From positions 61,320 to 99,987 of the forward strand of contig NZ_AOIN01000008.1 in assembly GCF_000337135.1 (NCBI RefSeq): a DNA stretch of 38,668 nt. Reading direction: 5' to 3'. Positions 17,106 to 24,846 of the stretch are shown here, piece by piece. Position 1 is the first letter of the stretch. Each line of letters opens with the position of its first letter. The stretch is from Natrialba chahannaoensis JCM 10990. GTDB lineage: Archaea > Halobacteriota > Halobacteria > Halobacteriales > Natrialbaceae. A program made the translations under genes and the position numbers. Below the pieces are notes generated by a model. That model searched no databases. It saw nothing but the letters and a program-made list of their open reading frames with translations, and was not told where the DNA came from.

Positions 17106-17834
17106 CTACAGTTCGGTGGCCGACTCGAGTGCGATGTCGATCGCGCGGGCGACGTTGTTCTTCGCCTTTGCTGGCAGTTCGTCGTCCTCGGTGTCGGTTC
17201 CCTTCTGGGTCCCTTCCACGAGGTTGCCGTCAACAGTACAGATTGCGCCGGCGCGCAGGCCCTTGCGGCGGGCGAGCGTGAAGATTGCGGCGGCTTCCAT
17301 CTCGACACAGAGCAGGCCGGCTGCCTCCCAGTCGTCGACTGCCTCGTCCGTTTCGGCGTAGTAGGCGTCGTCGGAGGCGATCGGGCCGACGTGGATGTCC
17401 TCGTCATTGGCTTCTGCGGCGTCGACGAGCGAGGAGAGTACGTCGTACGATGGGACGGCGGGGTACTCCACGTCCTCGTAGCGCTTCGAGGTGCCTTCGT
17501 TCTTCGCTGCGCCGCTGGCGACGACCATATCACCGATTTCGATGCCGGACTGGAGCGCACCGGTCGTGCCGACGCGGACGAACGTCTCGACGCCGACGTT
17601 TGCGAGTTCTTCGATCGCGATTGCCGCAGACGGGCAGCCGATTCCGGTCGAACAGATCGTCAGCTCTCGGCCCTCGTAGGTGGCGTTGACGACCTTGTAC
17701 TCGCGATTCTGTGCGACGGTTTCGGCCTCGTCACAGTGATCTGCGATGCGGTCGACACGGCCCGGGTCACCCGGAAGCAGTGCGATATCGGTCAGGTCTC
17801 CCTTGTCGACCAGCAGATGCGGTTGCGTTGCCAT
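17106..17834 (-). CDS. udp: Nucleoside phosphorylase, uridine phosphorylase type
   Basis: A 242-residue phosphorylase of the PNP/UDP family I, cleaving a nucleoside with phosphate to free base and (deoxy)ribose 1-phosphate. Motifs: LLPGDPGRVDR at residues 19-29 (phosphate binding), VRVGTTGALQ at 86-95 (phosphate and ribose site) and VEMEAAAIF at 177-185 (ribose-binding Glu and Met). These are the signatures of uridine phosphorylase, though purine nucleosides may also be accepted. The length is normal. A T-run 25-30 nt before the ATG fits a leaderless start. Upstream on the same strand come HalOD1, a PfkB kinase, DUF63 and ribose-1,5-bisphosphate isomerase. Together they suggest that its ribose 1-phosphate is fed to the kinase (see finding on the pentose bisphosphate route). 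Confidence 0.92.
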   Translation of the reverse strand: MATQPHLLVDKGDLTDIALLPGDPGRVDRIADHCDEAETVAQNREYKVVNATYEGRELTICSTGIGCPSAAIAIEELANVGVETFVRVGTTGALQSGIEIGDMVVASGAAKNEGTSKRYEDVEYPAVPSYDVLSSLVDAAEANDEDIHVGPIASDDAYYAETDEAVDDWEAAGLLCVEMEAAAIFTLARRKGLRAGAICTVDGNLVEGTQKGTDTEDDELPAKAKNNVARAIDIALESATEL

Positions 17835-17987
17835 ACCGTCGCCTTCCGCGGGTGGCGAGAAAAAAGGTTCGAGAATATGGCGTCTGTGGGCGGCAAACGT
17901 GAGTGACCAGCCGATAGTTCGAGCCGATTGCGGGCGGCGAGCGATCAGTGGAGGACCGAGTCGACTGTGGACGACGAACGACAACCG

Positions 17988-18287
17988 TCAGTTCGAAGCG
18001 ACGAGTACTTCGTCGGGATGAACCGTAACGACGGCATCACCGACGTGGAACGTCACCTGCTCGACGGTGCGTTCGCGACCCATGTTCGTCGACTCGAAAA
18101 GCGAATCGAGCGCTTCCGGATCGACGTAATCGTAGAGCCGCGTACTCGCCTCCGTCACGTCCTCGTCCTGGTACTGCGCCAGCGCCGTTGCGACGGCGAT
18201 ACTCGGTGGTTCCGATGCTGTGCGGTCATACCGGACGCGCCGACCGAGTTCGCATCCGTGGGACTTGGGTGGCCTGTGTTCTGTCAT
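17988..18287 (-). CDS. HalOD1 domain protein
   Basis: A 99-residue protein in which residues about 25-98 match the HalOD1 output domain of haloarchaea: PPSIAVATALAQYQD, then RLYDYVDPEALDSLFES, then VTFHVGDAVVTVHPDEV. HalOD1 is found alone or at the end of bacterio-opsin-activator and PAS proteins and is presumed a regulatory output module; its ligand is unknown. It lies between the nucleoside phosphorylase and the PfkB gene, all on the minus strand, with 150 bp on each side. It may therefore be regulated with them or may regulate them. A GGAG-like sequence upstream of the ATG suggests a leadered start. Confidence 0.85.
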   Translation of the reverse strand: MTEHRPPKSHGCELGRRVRYDRTASEPPSIAVATALAQYQDEDVTEASTRLYDYVDPEALDSLFESTNMGRERTVEQVTFHVGDAVVTVHPDEVLVASN

Positions 18288-18427
18288 GTCTCTCCGTCAC
18301 GTCTCCGTGACTATCTATTCAGGTGGCCAACGGCGCGGCCCATATAGCTACCGTCAGACAACATGGGGTGAGAACCGCATGACGGCACCACCACTGGTGT
18401 CAGACGCTCGTATGACGTATTTTGCGG

Positions 18428-19372
18428 TTAGAATCTCGTACTGAGAAACTCGGTCACCCGCGATAGCGTCGGTGCACTTCGGGCCCCTTCTTCGCTCGCC
18501 GTCAACGCGCCACAGGCGTTTGCGAACTCGAGTGCCCGTTCGATATCCACGCCAGACACCGTCGGCACCGGCGGCATCGACATATCGTCGGCAGTGAGCG
18601 ACTCACCCTCACACTGCTCGAGAAGCGTCGCAATGAACCCCGCGGCGAATGCATCGCCGGCACCGGCTGTGTCGACGGTGTCGACGTCGAATCCGGGGTG
18701 GACGTAGGAGCCGTCTGGCGTGTGGACTTTTGCGCCGTCCCCGCCGTGCTTGACGACGACGATCCGGTCGTCGAACGCCGAGCCGACGTACTCGTCTTCG
18801 AGGAGGCTGGCGATTTCCTGATCGTTCGCGAAGACGATGTCGGCGACGGCGAGCGCGTCGGTGTAGTCACGGTCACAGAGTCGCCGTCCCGGATCGAAGC
18901 TGACGCTGACGCCGGCCTCGTTCGCTGTCTGGGCGATCGCACCAGCGGTCTCGGGTCGTTGACTCGTGAGATGGACGTGGTCTGCGTCGCGAATCCGATC
19001 GTGGTCGAGATCTGCGGGCGTAACGGCCTCGTTGACGCCGTCGTTCCCGAGGACGGCGACCTCGCCCTCGTCGTCGACGAGCAAATACTTGACCGCAGTG
19101 TCCGCACCCTCGACGACCCGGAGCCCGTCGAGCGAGACGCCGACGGACTCGAGTTCCCGACTGGCCAGCAGGCCGTTGTCGTCGTCGCCGACGCTGCCGA
19201 TGAGACCGGTATCGAGAGAGAGGTTCGCGAGGGCGGCGGCGACGTTCGCGGCGCTGCCACCGCCGGAGCGGTGCTGGGATCGGATTACCGACTCACAGTC
19301 GGCTTCGGGGAGCCGATCGACACGAAGGGTCACATCCCAGTTAACGTGACCGGCAGTGAGCACCCTGACCAT
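18428..19372 (-). CDS. PfkB-family sugar kinase, candidate ribose-1-phosphate kinase
   Basis: A 314-residue ribokinase-like enzyme. The glycine-rich signature GGGSAANVA is at residues 37-45. The C-terminal signature DTAGAGDAF (235-242) contains the anion hole and catalytic base Asp240. The N-terminal lid begins with HVNWDVTLRVDRLPE. In halophilic archaea a PfkB enzyme phosphorylates ribose 1-phosphate at C5 to give ribose 1,5-bisphosphate. Its position between a nucleoside phosphorylase and a ribose-1,5-bisphosphate isomerase makes that substrate the leading hypothesis here. Ribokinase or another sugar kinase activity is the alternative. Only 32 bp separate it from the upstream DUF63 stop, but a CTTTTC box 30 nt before the ATG suggests it also has a start of its own. 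Confidence 0.88.
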   Translation of the reverse strand: MVRVLTAGHVNWDVTLRVDRLPEADCESVIRSQHRSGGGSAANVAAALANLSLDTGLIGSVGDDDNGLLASRELESVGVSLDGLRVVEGADTAVKYLLVDDEGEVAVLGNDGVNEAVTPADLDHDRIRDADHVHLTSQRPETAGAIAQTANEAGVSVSFDPGRRLCDRDYTDALAVADIVFANDQEIASLLEDEYVGSAFDDRIVVVKHGGDGAKVHTPDGSYVHPGFDVDTVDTAGAGDAFAAGFIATLLEQCEGESLTADDMSMPPVPTVSGVDIERALEFANACGALTASEEGARSAPTLSRVTEFLSTRF

Positions 19373-19404
19373 TCATCGGAACGACGACCGCGGGTGAGAA
19401 AAGT

Positions 19405-20226
19405 CTAGGCAACTGCGAACAGGAGCACGTTGTGTGCGCCCGGACCGAGGCCGACGGCGGCGATGAACGCGAGCACGAGTCGCGCCTGCCGTGGAGCCTC
19501 CTCGACGTACTCGCGGAAGAGACCGAGGATGACCATCGCGAGCGCGAGTTTGACGACGATGAACAGCCAGCCGCCACCGATGTACTCGGCTGTCGGCAGT
19601 GCGTGACCGGCGTTGAGGACAAGTTCCGAAAGTGGGACTTCCTCACCAGCGCCGAGAATGTCGTAGCCGATTGCGGTCGAGACGCCGTCGAGTGCGTGGC
19701 CGAAGACAACGAGCACGCCCGTCGCCCCCGTGATTGCTGCGACATCAGTGAACCAGAGGCCGAGAATTAGCCAAGCGAGCGCGGTGACGACGCCGGAGAT
19801 GACGATGGCGATCACGGGCCAGAACGGTTCGAACGTTCCGAGTTCGACGCTCTCGACCAGCAGAAACATCGTGAAGACGGCGAAGAATCCGGTTCCAATG
19901 GTCCCGAGCGGCCGCTCGATCGTCTCCTGCAGGCCGCCGCTGTAGAGGAAGATTGACAGCACCCAGGCAACTCCCGCAATCGTCGCCGTCACCAGATAGA
20001 CACTCGGCGCGGCAAACAGTACTTCTATCGAGTCAGGATACGCCTCGGTCCGGTGAAGAACGTGCAACGTCGACCCGAACAGCATCCACGGCGCAAACGC
20101 AAGCACCGTCCGGTCGGTGACTGGCGGCCCCAACGCCCACAGCAGCGCAACGACACCTCCGAGCACGGCGAGGAGTGGTACGAGAAGGTACCACGCCGGG
20201 AGGACGAAACCCTCAGGCAATACCAT
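19405..20226 (-). CDS. DUF63 family multipass membrane protein
   Basis: A 273-residue protein with about seven to eight transmembrane segments. It begins VLPEGFVLPAWYLLVPLLAV, as the archaeal DUF63 family does. Family-like polar intramembrane positions include GSTLHVLHRTEAYPDS (about 49-64), VFGHALDGVSTAIGYD (His and Asp inside a helix) and NAGHALPTAEYIGGGW. The function of DUF63 is unknown. Here it lies between the sugar kinase and the ribose-1,5-bisphosphate isomerase on the same strand, gaps 32 and 37 bp, so co-transcription is likely. This hints at a role in nucleoside or pentose-phosphate metabolism, such as uptake; that is inference. The start MVLPEGF is chosen by family, not the ATG 23 codons upstream. 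Confidence 0.87.
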   Translation of the reverse strand: MVLPEGFVLPAWYLLVPLLAVLGGVVALLWALGPPVTDRTVLAFAPWMLFGSTLHVLHRTEAYPDSIEVLFAAPSVYLVTATIAGVAWVLSIFLYSGGLQETIERPLGTIGTGFFAVFTMFLLVESVELGTFEPFWPVIAIVISGVVTALAWLILGLWFTDVAAITGATGVLVVFGHALDGVSTAIGYDILGAGEEVPLSELVLNAGHALPTAEYIGGGWLFIVVKLALAMVILGLFREYVEEAPRQARLVLAFIAAVGLGPGAHNVLLFAVA

Positions 20227-20263
20227 ATCCCTACTGTTGACACCAGTAACTAACACTTTCCGA

Positions 20264-21343
20264 TCAGTGATGGTCCGTCTGACGGGAGCAAACACACTCT
20301 TCCCAGGGTTCTGCCGTCGTCTCGCCGAACAACTCGCGCATCAGCGTGACAATACTCTCAGGTGGGAACTGCCCGCGTTCGGTGACGATAGCGTCGATGT
20401 ACCGCGGCGGCGTCACGTCGAACGCGGGGTTTTCGACAGTGAGATCGCTCTCGCTTTGGCTACTGTCTTTGTCGTCGTTCCCGTCTACGGCAGTCGATCG
20501 GGACTCGGCCCCCTCACTGGGAGACTCGATCTCCACCCGTTCCTCCAGCGAGAGCACCTCCTGCTCGTCGCGCATCTCGATCGCAACCGTATGCCCCGTC
20601 ATCGTATCCGGATGTAACTTGATCGTCTGAGCCGCCACCATCACCGGCACGCCGCGTTCGCGTGCGTTCACCGCCAGCCCACTTGTCCCGATCTTGTTGA
20701 TCACGCTTCCGTCCGCCGCGATGCTGTCGGCTCCGACCAGCACGTGATCCGCCTCGTCCAGATACCGCCGCGCCGCGTTGTCCACGATCAGCGTCACCGG
20801 AACACCCAGCTCGCGCAACTGGCGCGCCGTAATATGGCCCTGCTTTCTCGGTCGGGTTTCCTTGACTATTGCTTCGATATGCGTGCCGGACTCGAGTGCG
20901 GCCTCGATACACGACAGGGCGTCCGTCGAGTGACAGTGTGTCATTACCACGTCGCCGTCGCGGAGGCGGTTCGCGCCGATCTCGCCGAGCGTCGACTGGG
21001 CTTGCTCGAGTTCGGTGCGAAACGTGTCGGCGCGCTCGATGGTCGATTTGCGGAGGGCAGCGACGGTTTCGCCCTCCACCCCACGGAGGACGTATCGGAG
21101 GGCGTTTGGGAGGCTGACAGCGGTGGGGCGTGTTTCATAGAGTTCGCGTGCACCGGCGCGGAGGTTGCGCTCAAAGGCCGCCGGATCGGTTGCCGTGGAG
21201 CGTTCGGCCTGTGTCGCGAGCGCCGCGGCGGCCGCGTCTGCGATCGTCGCAGCGCCGCGAATCCGCATGGTTGCGATGTCGGCGGCCGTGTCGGTGACGG
21301 CCGGATCGACGGCGGGTTGGTTCGGGTCCGGATCCGATTCCAT
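20264..21343 (-). CDS. Ribose-1,5-bisphosphate isomerase (eIF2B-like)
   Basis: A 359-residue eIF2B-alpha-like isomerase converting ribose 1,5-bisphosphate to ribulose 1,5-bisphosphate. The candidate catalytic residues are Cys137 (MTHCHST) and Asp206 ([10 protein letters not shown]). They are 69 residues apart, the same spacing as the catalytic Cys133 and Asp202 of the Thermococcus kodakarensis enzyme. Other signatures: [11 protein letters not shown] at about 29-39, VNKIGT-type [11 protein letters not shown] at 215-225 and [18 protein letters not shown] at 305-322. Odd: an acidic insertion of about 30 residues (Glu, Ser, Asp) at about 272-302, just before the last conserved block, and a hydrophilic tail [12 protein letters not shown]. 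It is the first gene of the minus-strand cluster, divergent from deoC with a 71-bp shared promoter region. Confidence 0.9.
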   Translation of the reverse strand: MESDPDPNQPAVDPAVTDTAADIATMRIRGAATIADAAAAALATQAERSTATDPAAFERNLRAGARELYETRPTAVSLPNALRYVLRGVEGETVAALRKSTIERADTFRTELEQAQSTLGEIGANRLRDGDVVMTHCHSTDALSCIEAALESGTHIEAIVKETRPRKQGHITARQLRELGVPVTLIVDNAARRYLDEADHVLVGADSIAADGSVINKIGTSGLAVNARERGVPVMVAAQTIKLHPDTMTGHTVAIEMRDEQEVLSLEERVEIESPSEGAESRSTAVDGNDDKDSSQSESDLTVENPAFDVTPPRYIDAIVTERGQFPPESIVTLMRELFGETTAEPWEECVCSRQTDHH

Positions 21344-21385
21344 GTCATGGAGTTACACGCCCCCGGCCAAAAGTAATCGGGCGGG

Positions 21386-21391
21386 TTTTTG
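21386..21391 (+). promoter_or_regulatory. Putative TATA-like box of deoC
   Basis: T-rich box 29 nt before the deoC ATG, within the 71-bp divergent region shared with the isomerase gene, whose own T-rich box (minus strand) lies about 28-30 nt from its start. One regulator here could control both transcripts. Confidence 0.45.
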
Positions 21392-21414
21392 ATCGTTCGA
21401 CGAGTCGGTCCGCT

Positions 21415-22116
21415 ATGGCTCCGGAACTGGATCGCGCCGAACTTGCGCCGTTGATCGACCACACCGTCCTCGGTCCCGAGACGACGACCGACGACGTGAC
21501 TGCCGTGCTGGAGGAGGCAGCTGAACACGGTATGAACGCCTGTATTCCGCCCTACGCGGTCGAGGACGCCGCTGCAGCCCACGAGGAGCTGACGATTGCA
21601 ACGGTCATCGGCTTCCCACACGGCCAGCAGACACACGAGATCAAGCGCCGCGAGGGCGTCGAGGCCTGGAAAGCCGGTGCGGACGAACTCGATGTCGTCA
21701 TCAACATCGGCCGGCTGAAAGCCGGCGAGGACGACGTGGTCCGAGCCGAACTGGCCGAACTCGTCGCCGCAGTCCCGATTCCGGTCAAGGTCATCATCGA
21801 AACCGCACTCCTCACCGAAGAGGAGAAACACCGGGCCTGCGAGGCCGCCGTGGCCGCAGACGCGACGATGGTGAAAACCTCGACTGGATTCGCGAGCGTT
21901 GATCCGGAGGATCAACGAGCGAACGGTGAAACCGTGAGCGGGGGCGCGACGATCGCGGACGTCGAACTGATGAGCGAGTACTTGCCAGTCAAGGCAAGCG
22001 GTGGCATCGGCAACTACGACGAGGCGATGTCGATGATCGAGGCCGGGGCCGAGCGGATCGGGGCCTCGAGTGGGATCGATATTTTGTCGGGTGCGCCGAC
22101 AGCAGAGAGGAAGTAG
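21415..22116 (+). CDS. deoC: Deoxyribose-phosphate aldolase
   Basis: A 233-residue class I aldolase splitting 2-deoxyribose 5-phosphate into glyceraldehyde 3-phosphate and acetaldehyde. Asp93 (ELDVVI) and the Schiff-base Lys154 (MVKTSTGF) are present, as is Lys193 (PVKASGGIG), the third member of the catalytic network. [12 protein letters not shown] at 13-24 is the usual N-terminal family start. The length is standard. It is transcribed away from the isomerase/DUF63/kinase/phosphorylase run, so the same neighbourhood covers both the ribose and the deoxyribose branches of nucleoside breakdown. A phosphopentomutase that would make deoxyribose 5-phosphate from the phosphorylase product is not in the window. 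Confidence 0.95.
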   Translation: MAPELDRAELAPLIDHTVLGPETTTDDVTAVLEEAAEHGMNACIPPYAVEDAAAAHEELTIATVIGFPHGQQTHEIKRREGVEAWKAGADELDVVINIGRLKAGEDDVVRAELAELVAAVPIPVKVIIETALLTEEEKHRACEAAVAADATMVKTSTGFASVDPEDQRANGETVSGGATIADVELMSEYLPVKASGGIGNYDEAMSMIEAGAERIGASSGIDILSGAPTAERK

Positions 22117-22201
22117 ACACCCGGCTACCCTGTGTTGTATTCAGCAGACGACGGTGGCCCAACAAAGAATCGCGCGTACGCTATGAGACGGCAGTAGAAA
22201 A

Positions 22202-22212
22202 TATTATTTTAC
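22202..22212 (+). promoter_or_regulatory. TATA-like box of the rhomboid gene
   Basis: AT-rich TATTATTTTAC centred about 30 nt before the ATG, in an otherwise GC-rich region; a leaderless start is likely. Confidence 0.5.
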
Positions 22213-22236
22213 CAACGTATGGAAACCCACAAATAG

Positions 22237-22872
22237 ATGTGGAGAACCCTTCGTCGCTCGCCGGCAACGGTTGCCTTTCTCGTCATCGCCTGGTCGCTGT
22301 ATGCTGGCCGACTGGTCGTTACACACCAGTTCGGTCAGGAGGCTGCCCACTCGCTGTTCGTCGTCCGAGACACCCACTTGCAGTACGTGTGGACGTGGCT
22401 AACGGCCCCATTTGGCCACGGAAACGTTGTGCATCTCGTCGTCAACAGTCTTTTCGCAGCCTCTATCGGTCCAACTGCGGAGCGGACGTTCGGGTCCAAA
22501 CTAACCAGTGTCGGGTTTCTGGTGAGCGGGTTGCTGGCAGCTTCGCTCGGAACAGTGCTGGTTGTCGCCGTTCGGAATCCGTTTCTTAGTGACCCCGTCA
22601 CCGCTGCCGCACTCGGCTCGAGTATGGGGCTGTTCGGACTGGTCGGCATGGTCTGTGAACGGTACCGGTCGCACGTCGTCCCACTTCCCGGATTGCAGCG
22701 GGCTGGCGTTCGCAACCAGACGTTTTTCTGGCTCCTGCTCGGTGTGAGCGTCCTCGGAATGCTGGTCGATCTCTGGACGTCGATGGCAGACGTGTCTGTC
22801 CCGGGACTCGGACACCACTTCCATCTCGTCGGCCTTCTCGTTGGCTGGGTGCTGAGCCGGGAAGTTCGGTAG
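22237..22872 (+). CDS. Rhomboid-family intramembrane serine protease
   Basis: A 211-residue protein with about six transmembrane helices. FGHGNVVHLVVNSLFA (59-74) is the conserved His/Asn region of rhomboids, His66 and Asn70 being the usual oxyanion partners. ALGSSMGLFGLVG (126-137) holds the predicted catalytic Ser129. HHFHLVGLLVGW (193-204) holds the catalytic His196. The motif around the serine reads GSSM where most rhomboids have GxSG, so Met130 replaces glycine. With Ser and His kept, the protein is likely active, but substrate choice may differ. It cleaves membrane-spanning proteins near their outer ends. It stands alone, and its 3' end is only 5 bp from the convergent ABC permease gene. 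Confidence 0.85.
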   Translation: MWRTLRRSPATVAFLVIAWSLYAGRLVVTHQFGQEAAHSLFVVRDTHLQYVWTWLTAPFGHGNVVHLVVNSLFAASIGPTAERTFGSKLTSVGFLVSGLLAASLGTVLVVAVRNPFLSDPVTAAALGSSMGLFGLVGMVCERYRSHVVPLPGLQRAGVRNQTFFWLLLGVSVLGMLVDLWTSMADVSVPGLGHHFHLVGLLVGWVLSREVR

Positions 22873-22877
22873 GACAG

Positions 22878-23717
22878 TCAGCTCACGTCTGCAGATTTAA
22901 ATCGCACGTATCCAATGGCGAGCGGTGCGACGATCCACGCACAGAGGACGACGGGTGCAAACTCCGGTTGGACGTAGAACGGCGCGTCGGCTGGCGGGAG
23001 ACTACCCGCCGCGATGTCAACGTCAATCGTCCGTGTGATCTGAAAGAGCGCTTCGCTGGGGAGGAGTTGCGAAACAAAACGGTACAGCATGGGCGCTTCG
23101 GCGAAGCCGAGTACGTCTACGTGGATCCGCCGTACCAGATACCCAGCCGAGACGAACAGTGTGAACACGTTGAGCGTGACGTACACGCCGAAGCCGGCGG
23201 CCGCTGCACGGGCCTTACTGGCGACCGACGCAGAGATACCGATCGCGATGGCGACGTAGATGACGGCGTAGAGGGCCACCATCCCCACCGTGGCGAGATA
23301 CGTCCCAACCGGGAAAACCGGATACAGCGCAAGCAGCGAGACAGCGACGACGAGCGAGGCACAGGCGACGCCGAGTACGATCACCGCACTTCGGCTCAGG
23401 AACTTGCCTACGACGACATCCCGGCGCGTGTTCGGCAACCCGAGCAGGAACGCGATACTGCCGGTCTCTCGCTCGCCGGCGATGGCAAGGTAGGCCACGA
23501 CCAGCGCGACGACGGGAATCAGGAGCGAGCCAATCGTAGCGACGCCGGCCAGAACCGAAACGACACCCTCGCGGGCAGTGTCGTGAAACCGTACCTGGCT
23601 TCTCTGTATGAACATGAAGAATCCGACAAACCCGACGTAGATGGCAACGGCGAGCCAGACGATCTTCGATCGACGGGCGTCCAGAAAGTCCTTCCGAGCA
23701 ACGTCGAGCGCACTCAT
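22878..23717 (-). CDS. ABC-2 type transporter permease
   Basis: A 279-residue permease with six membrane segments: one near 20-36, then a cluster beginning LLIPVVALVVAYLAIAGERE, and a last helix at about 253-272. The segment AGERETGSIAFLLGLPNTRRDVVVGKFL is the family's conserved cytoplasmic coupling region (NosY/ABC-2 like). The start ATG overlaps the stop of the ATPase gene by 4 nt, so they form one translation-coupled unit. The exported substrate is unknown. NatB-like and NosY-like permeases share this layout. Confidence 0.88.
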   Translation of the reverse strand: MSALDVARKDFLDARRSKIVWLAVAIYVGFVGFFMFIQRSQVRFHDTAREGVVSVLAGVATIGSLLIPVVALVVAYLAIAGERETGSIAFLLGLPNTRRDVVVGKFLSRSAVIVLGVACASLVVAVSLLALYPVFPVGTYLATVGMVALYAVIYVAIAIGISASVASKARAAAAGFGVYVTLNVFTLFVSAGYLVRRIHVDVLGFAEAPMLYRFVSQLLPSEALFQITRTIDVDIAAGSLPPADAPFYVQPEFAPVVLCAWIVAPLAIGYVRFKSADVS

Positions 23718-24760
23718 ACTGATACCTCCGTGGACGACTGGCGACCATCGCCAGTTCCGTCGTCAGTAGCGCCACTACCACCACCACCGCTGCCACCGAC
23801 ATCACCACTACCGCCACTACCACTACCGACATCACCACTGCCACCCCCGTCAGGAACATCTCCCGTGTAGCGATTGAACAACTCCTCCATCGAAGCCGGT
23901 TCAGAGATAATGTCCGCAACCGACGCCCGCTCGTCGACGTGCCTCACCACGTCCACCTTCGCAGCCGCATCGTGGCAGTCAACGCGGAGCTCCGATCCCT
24001 CGAGTGCAACCGTCTCGATGGCGGGCCGTTGAGCGAGGTCAGCGGTGATCGACTCCGGCACCGACTCGAGTACCAGCCGAATTTGCGACGATTGCTCCAG
24101 GTCGTCGCGGAGCGCCTCGATGTTGTCGAGGGCGACCAACCGCCCGCCGGACATGATGGCGACGCGATCACAGACAGCTTCGACCTCGGAGAGGACGTGA
24201 CTCGAAAAGAAGACGGTCGTCCCGTCGGCAGCGAGTTCCTGAATTATCGCACGCAACTCCTGAACCCCGGTTGGATCGAGTCCGGACGACGGCTCATCGA
24301 GGACGAGAAGATCCGGATCGCCGACGAGCGCCATCCCGAAAGCGAGTCGCTGGCACATGCCTTTCGAGAAGCCGCCGGCGCGACGGTCCGCTGCGTCGGC
24401 GATGCCGACCCGTTCGAGGATGGTGTGGGGGTCGTCGGCTGCGTCTTTCGTTCGGATGACCCACTCGAGATGCTCACGAGCGGTCAGCCTGTCGTAGAGG
24501 CTGTAGCCGTCGGGGAGGACGCCGATTCGTTTGCGGGTCGGTGCGAACTCGCCGCTGACATCCTGGCCGAGCACCGTGGCGCGACCGGCAGTCGGGGCAA
24601 CGTAGCCGAGGAGGATATTGATCGTCGTCGACTTTCCCGCGCCGTTGGGGCCGAGAAAGCCGAATATCTCGCCTTCGTCGACGCTGAAGGAGAGGTCATC
24701 GACGGCGAGGACGCCGCCCGCAAATTCTTTCCGAAGACTGTTTACTTCGAGAGGCGACAT
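23714..24760 (-). CDS. ABC transporter ATP-binding protein with Gly/Ser-rich tail
   Basis: A 348-residue ATPase. Walker A GPNGAGKS is at 37-44, the signature reads FSKGMCQRL at 131-139 (instead of LSGGQ, a common variant in ABC-2 ATPases), and Walker B LLVLDEP is at 151-157. The D-loop SSGLD and H-loop SSHVLSEVE follow. Residues about 215-300 are the usual accessory domain of ABC-2 exporters. Odd: the last about 45 residues are a Gly-Ser-Asp low-complexity tail (GSGGSGDVGGSG-like) that no family member needs. It was probably made by expansion of CCACCACCG-type DNA repeats and may be a flexible linker. The gene starts about 28 nt after a TATTTCC box and is divergent from the secreted-protein gene. 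Confidence 0.9.
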   Translation of the reverse strand: MSPLEVNSLRKEFAGGVLAVDDLSFSVDEGEIFGFLGPNGAGKSTTINILLGYVAPTAGRATVLGQDVSGEFAPTRKRIGVLPDGYSLYDRLTAREHLEWVIRTKDAADDPHTILERVGIADAADRRAGGFSKGMCQRLAFGMALVGDPDLLVLDEPSSGLDPTGVQELRAIIQELAADGTTVFFSSHVLSEVEAVCDRVAIMSGGRLVALDNIEALRDDLEQSSQIRLVLESVPESITADLAQRPAIETVALEGSELRVDCHDAAAKVDVVRHVDERASVADIISEPASMEELFNRYTGDVPDGGGSGDVGSGSGGSGDVGGSGGGGSGATDDGTGDGRQSSTEVSV

Positions 24761-24818
24761 ATCTCATCTTGTGCCCACAATGGAAATAGCTACCCGATAT
24801 ACCCACATCAAAAAGGCA

Positions 24819-24824
24819 TATATA
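24819..24824 (+). promoter_or_regulatory. TATA box of the small lipoprotein gene
   Basis: TATATA, 28 nt before the ATG. It is the clearest TATA box in the window and marks a leaderless transcript. The whole stretch is AT-rich. Confidence 0.65.
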
Positions 24825-24846
24825 GTTCGGGGTTAAAATAATTGTA

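Noticed and set aside
17106-22116. Rubisco-based AMP pathway
   Set aside because: No Rubisco or AMP phosphorylase is in the window, so only the nucleoside-phosphorylase/PfkB kinase variant of the route is supported here.
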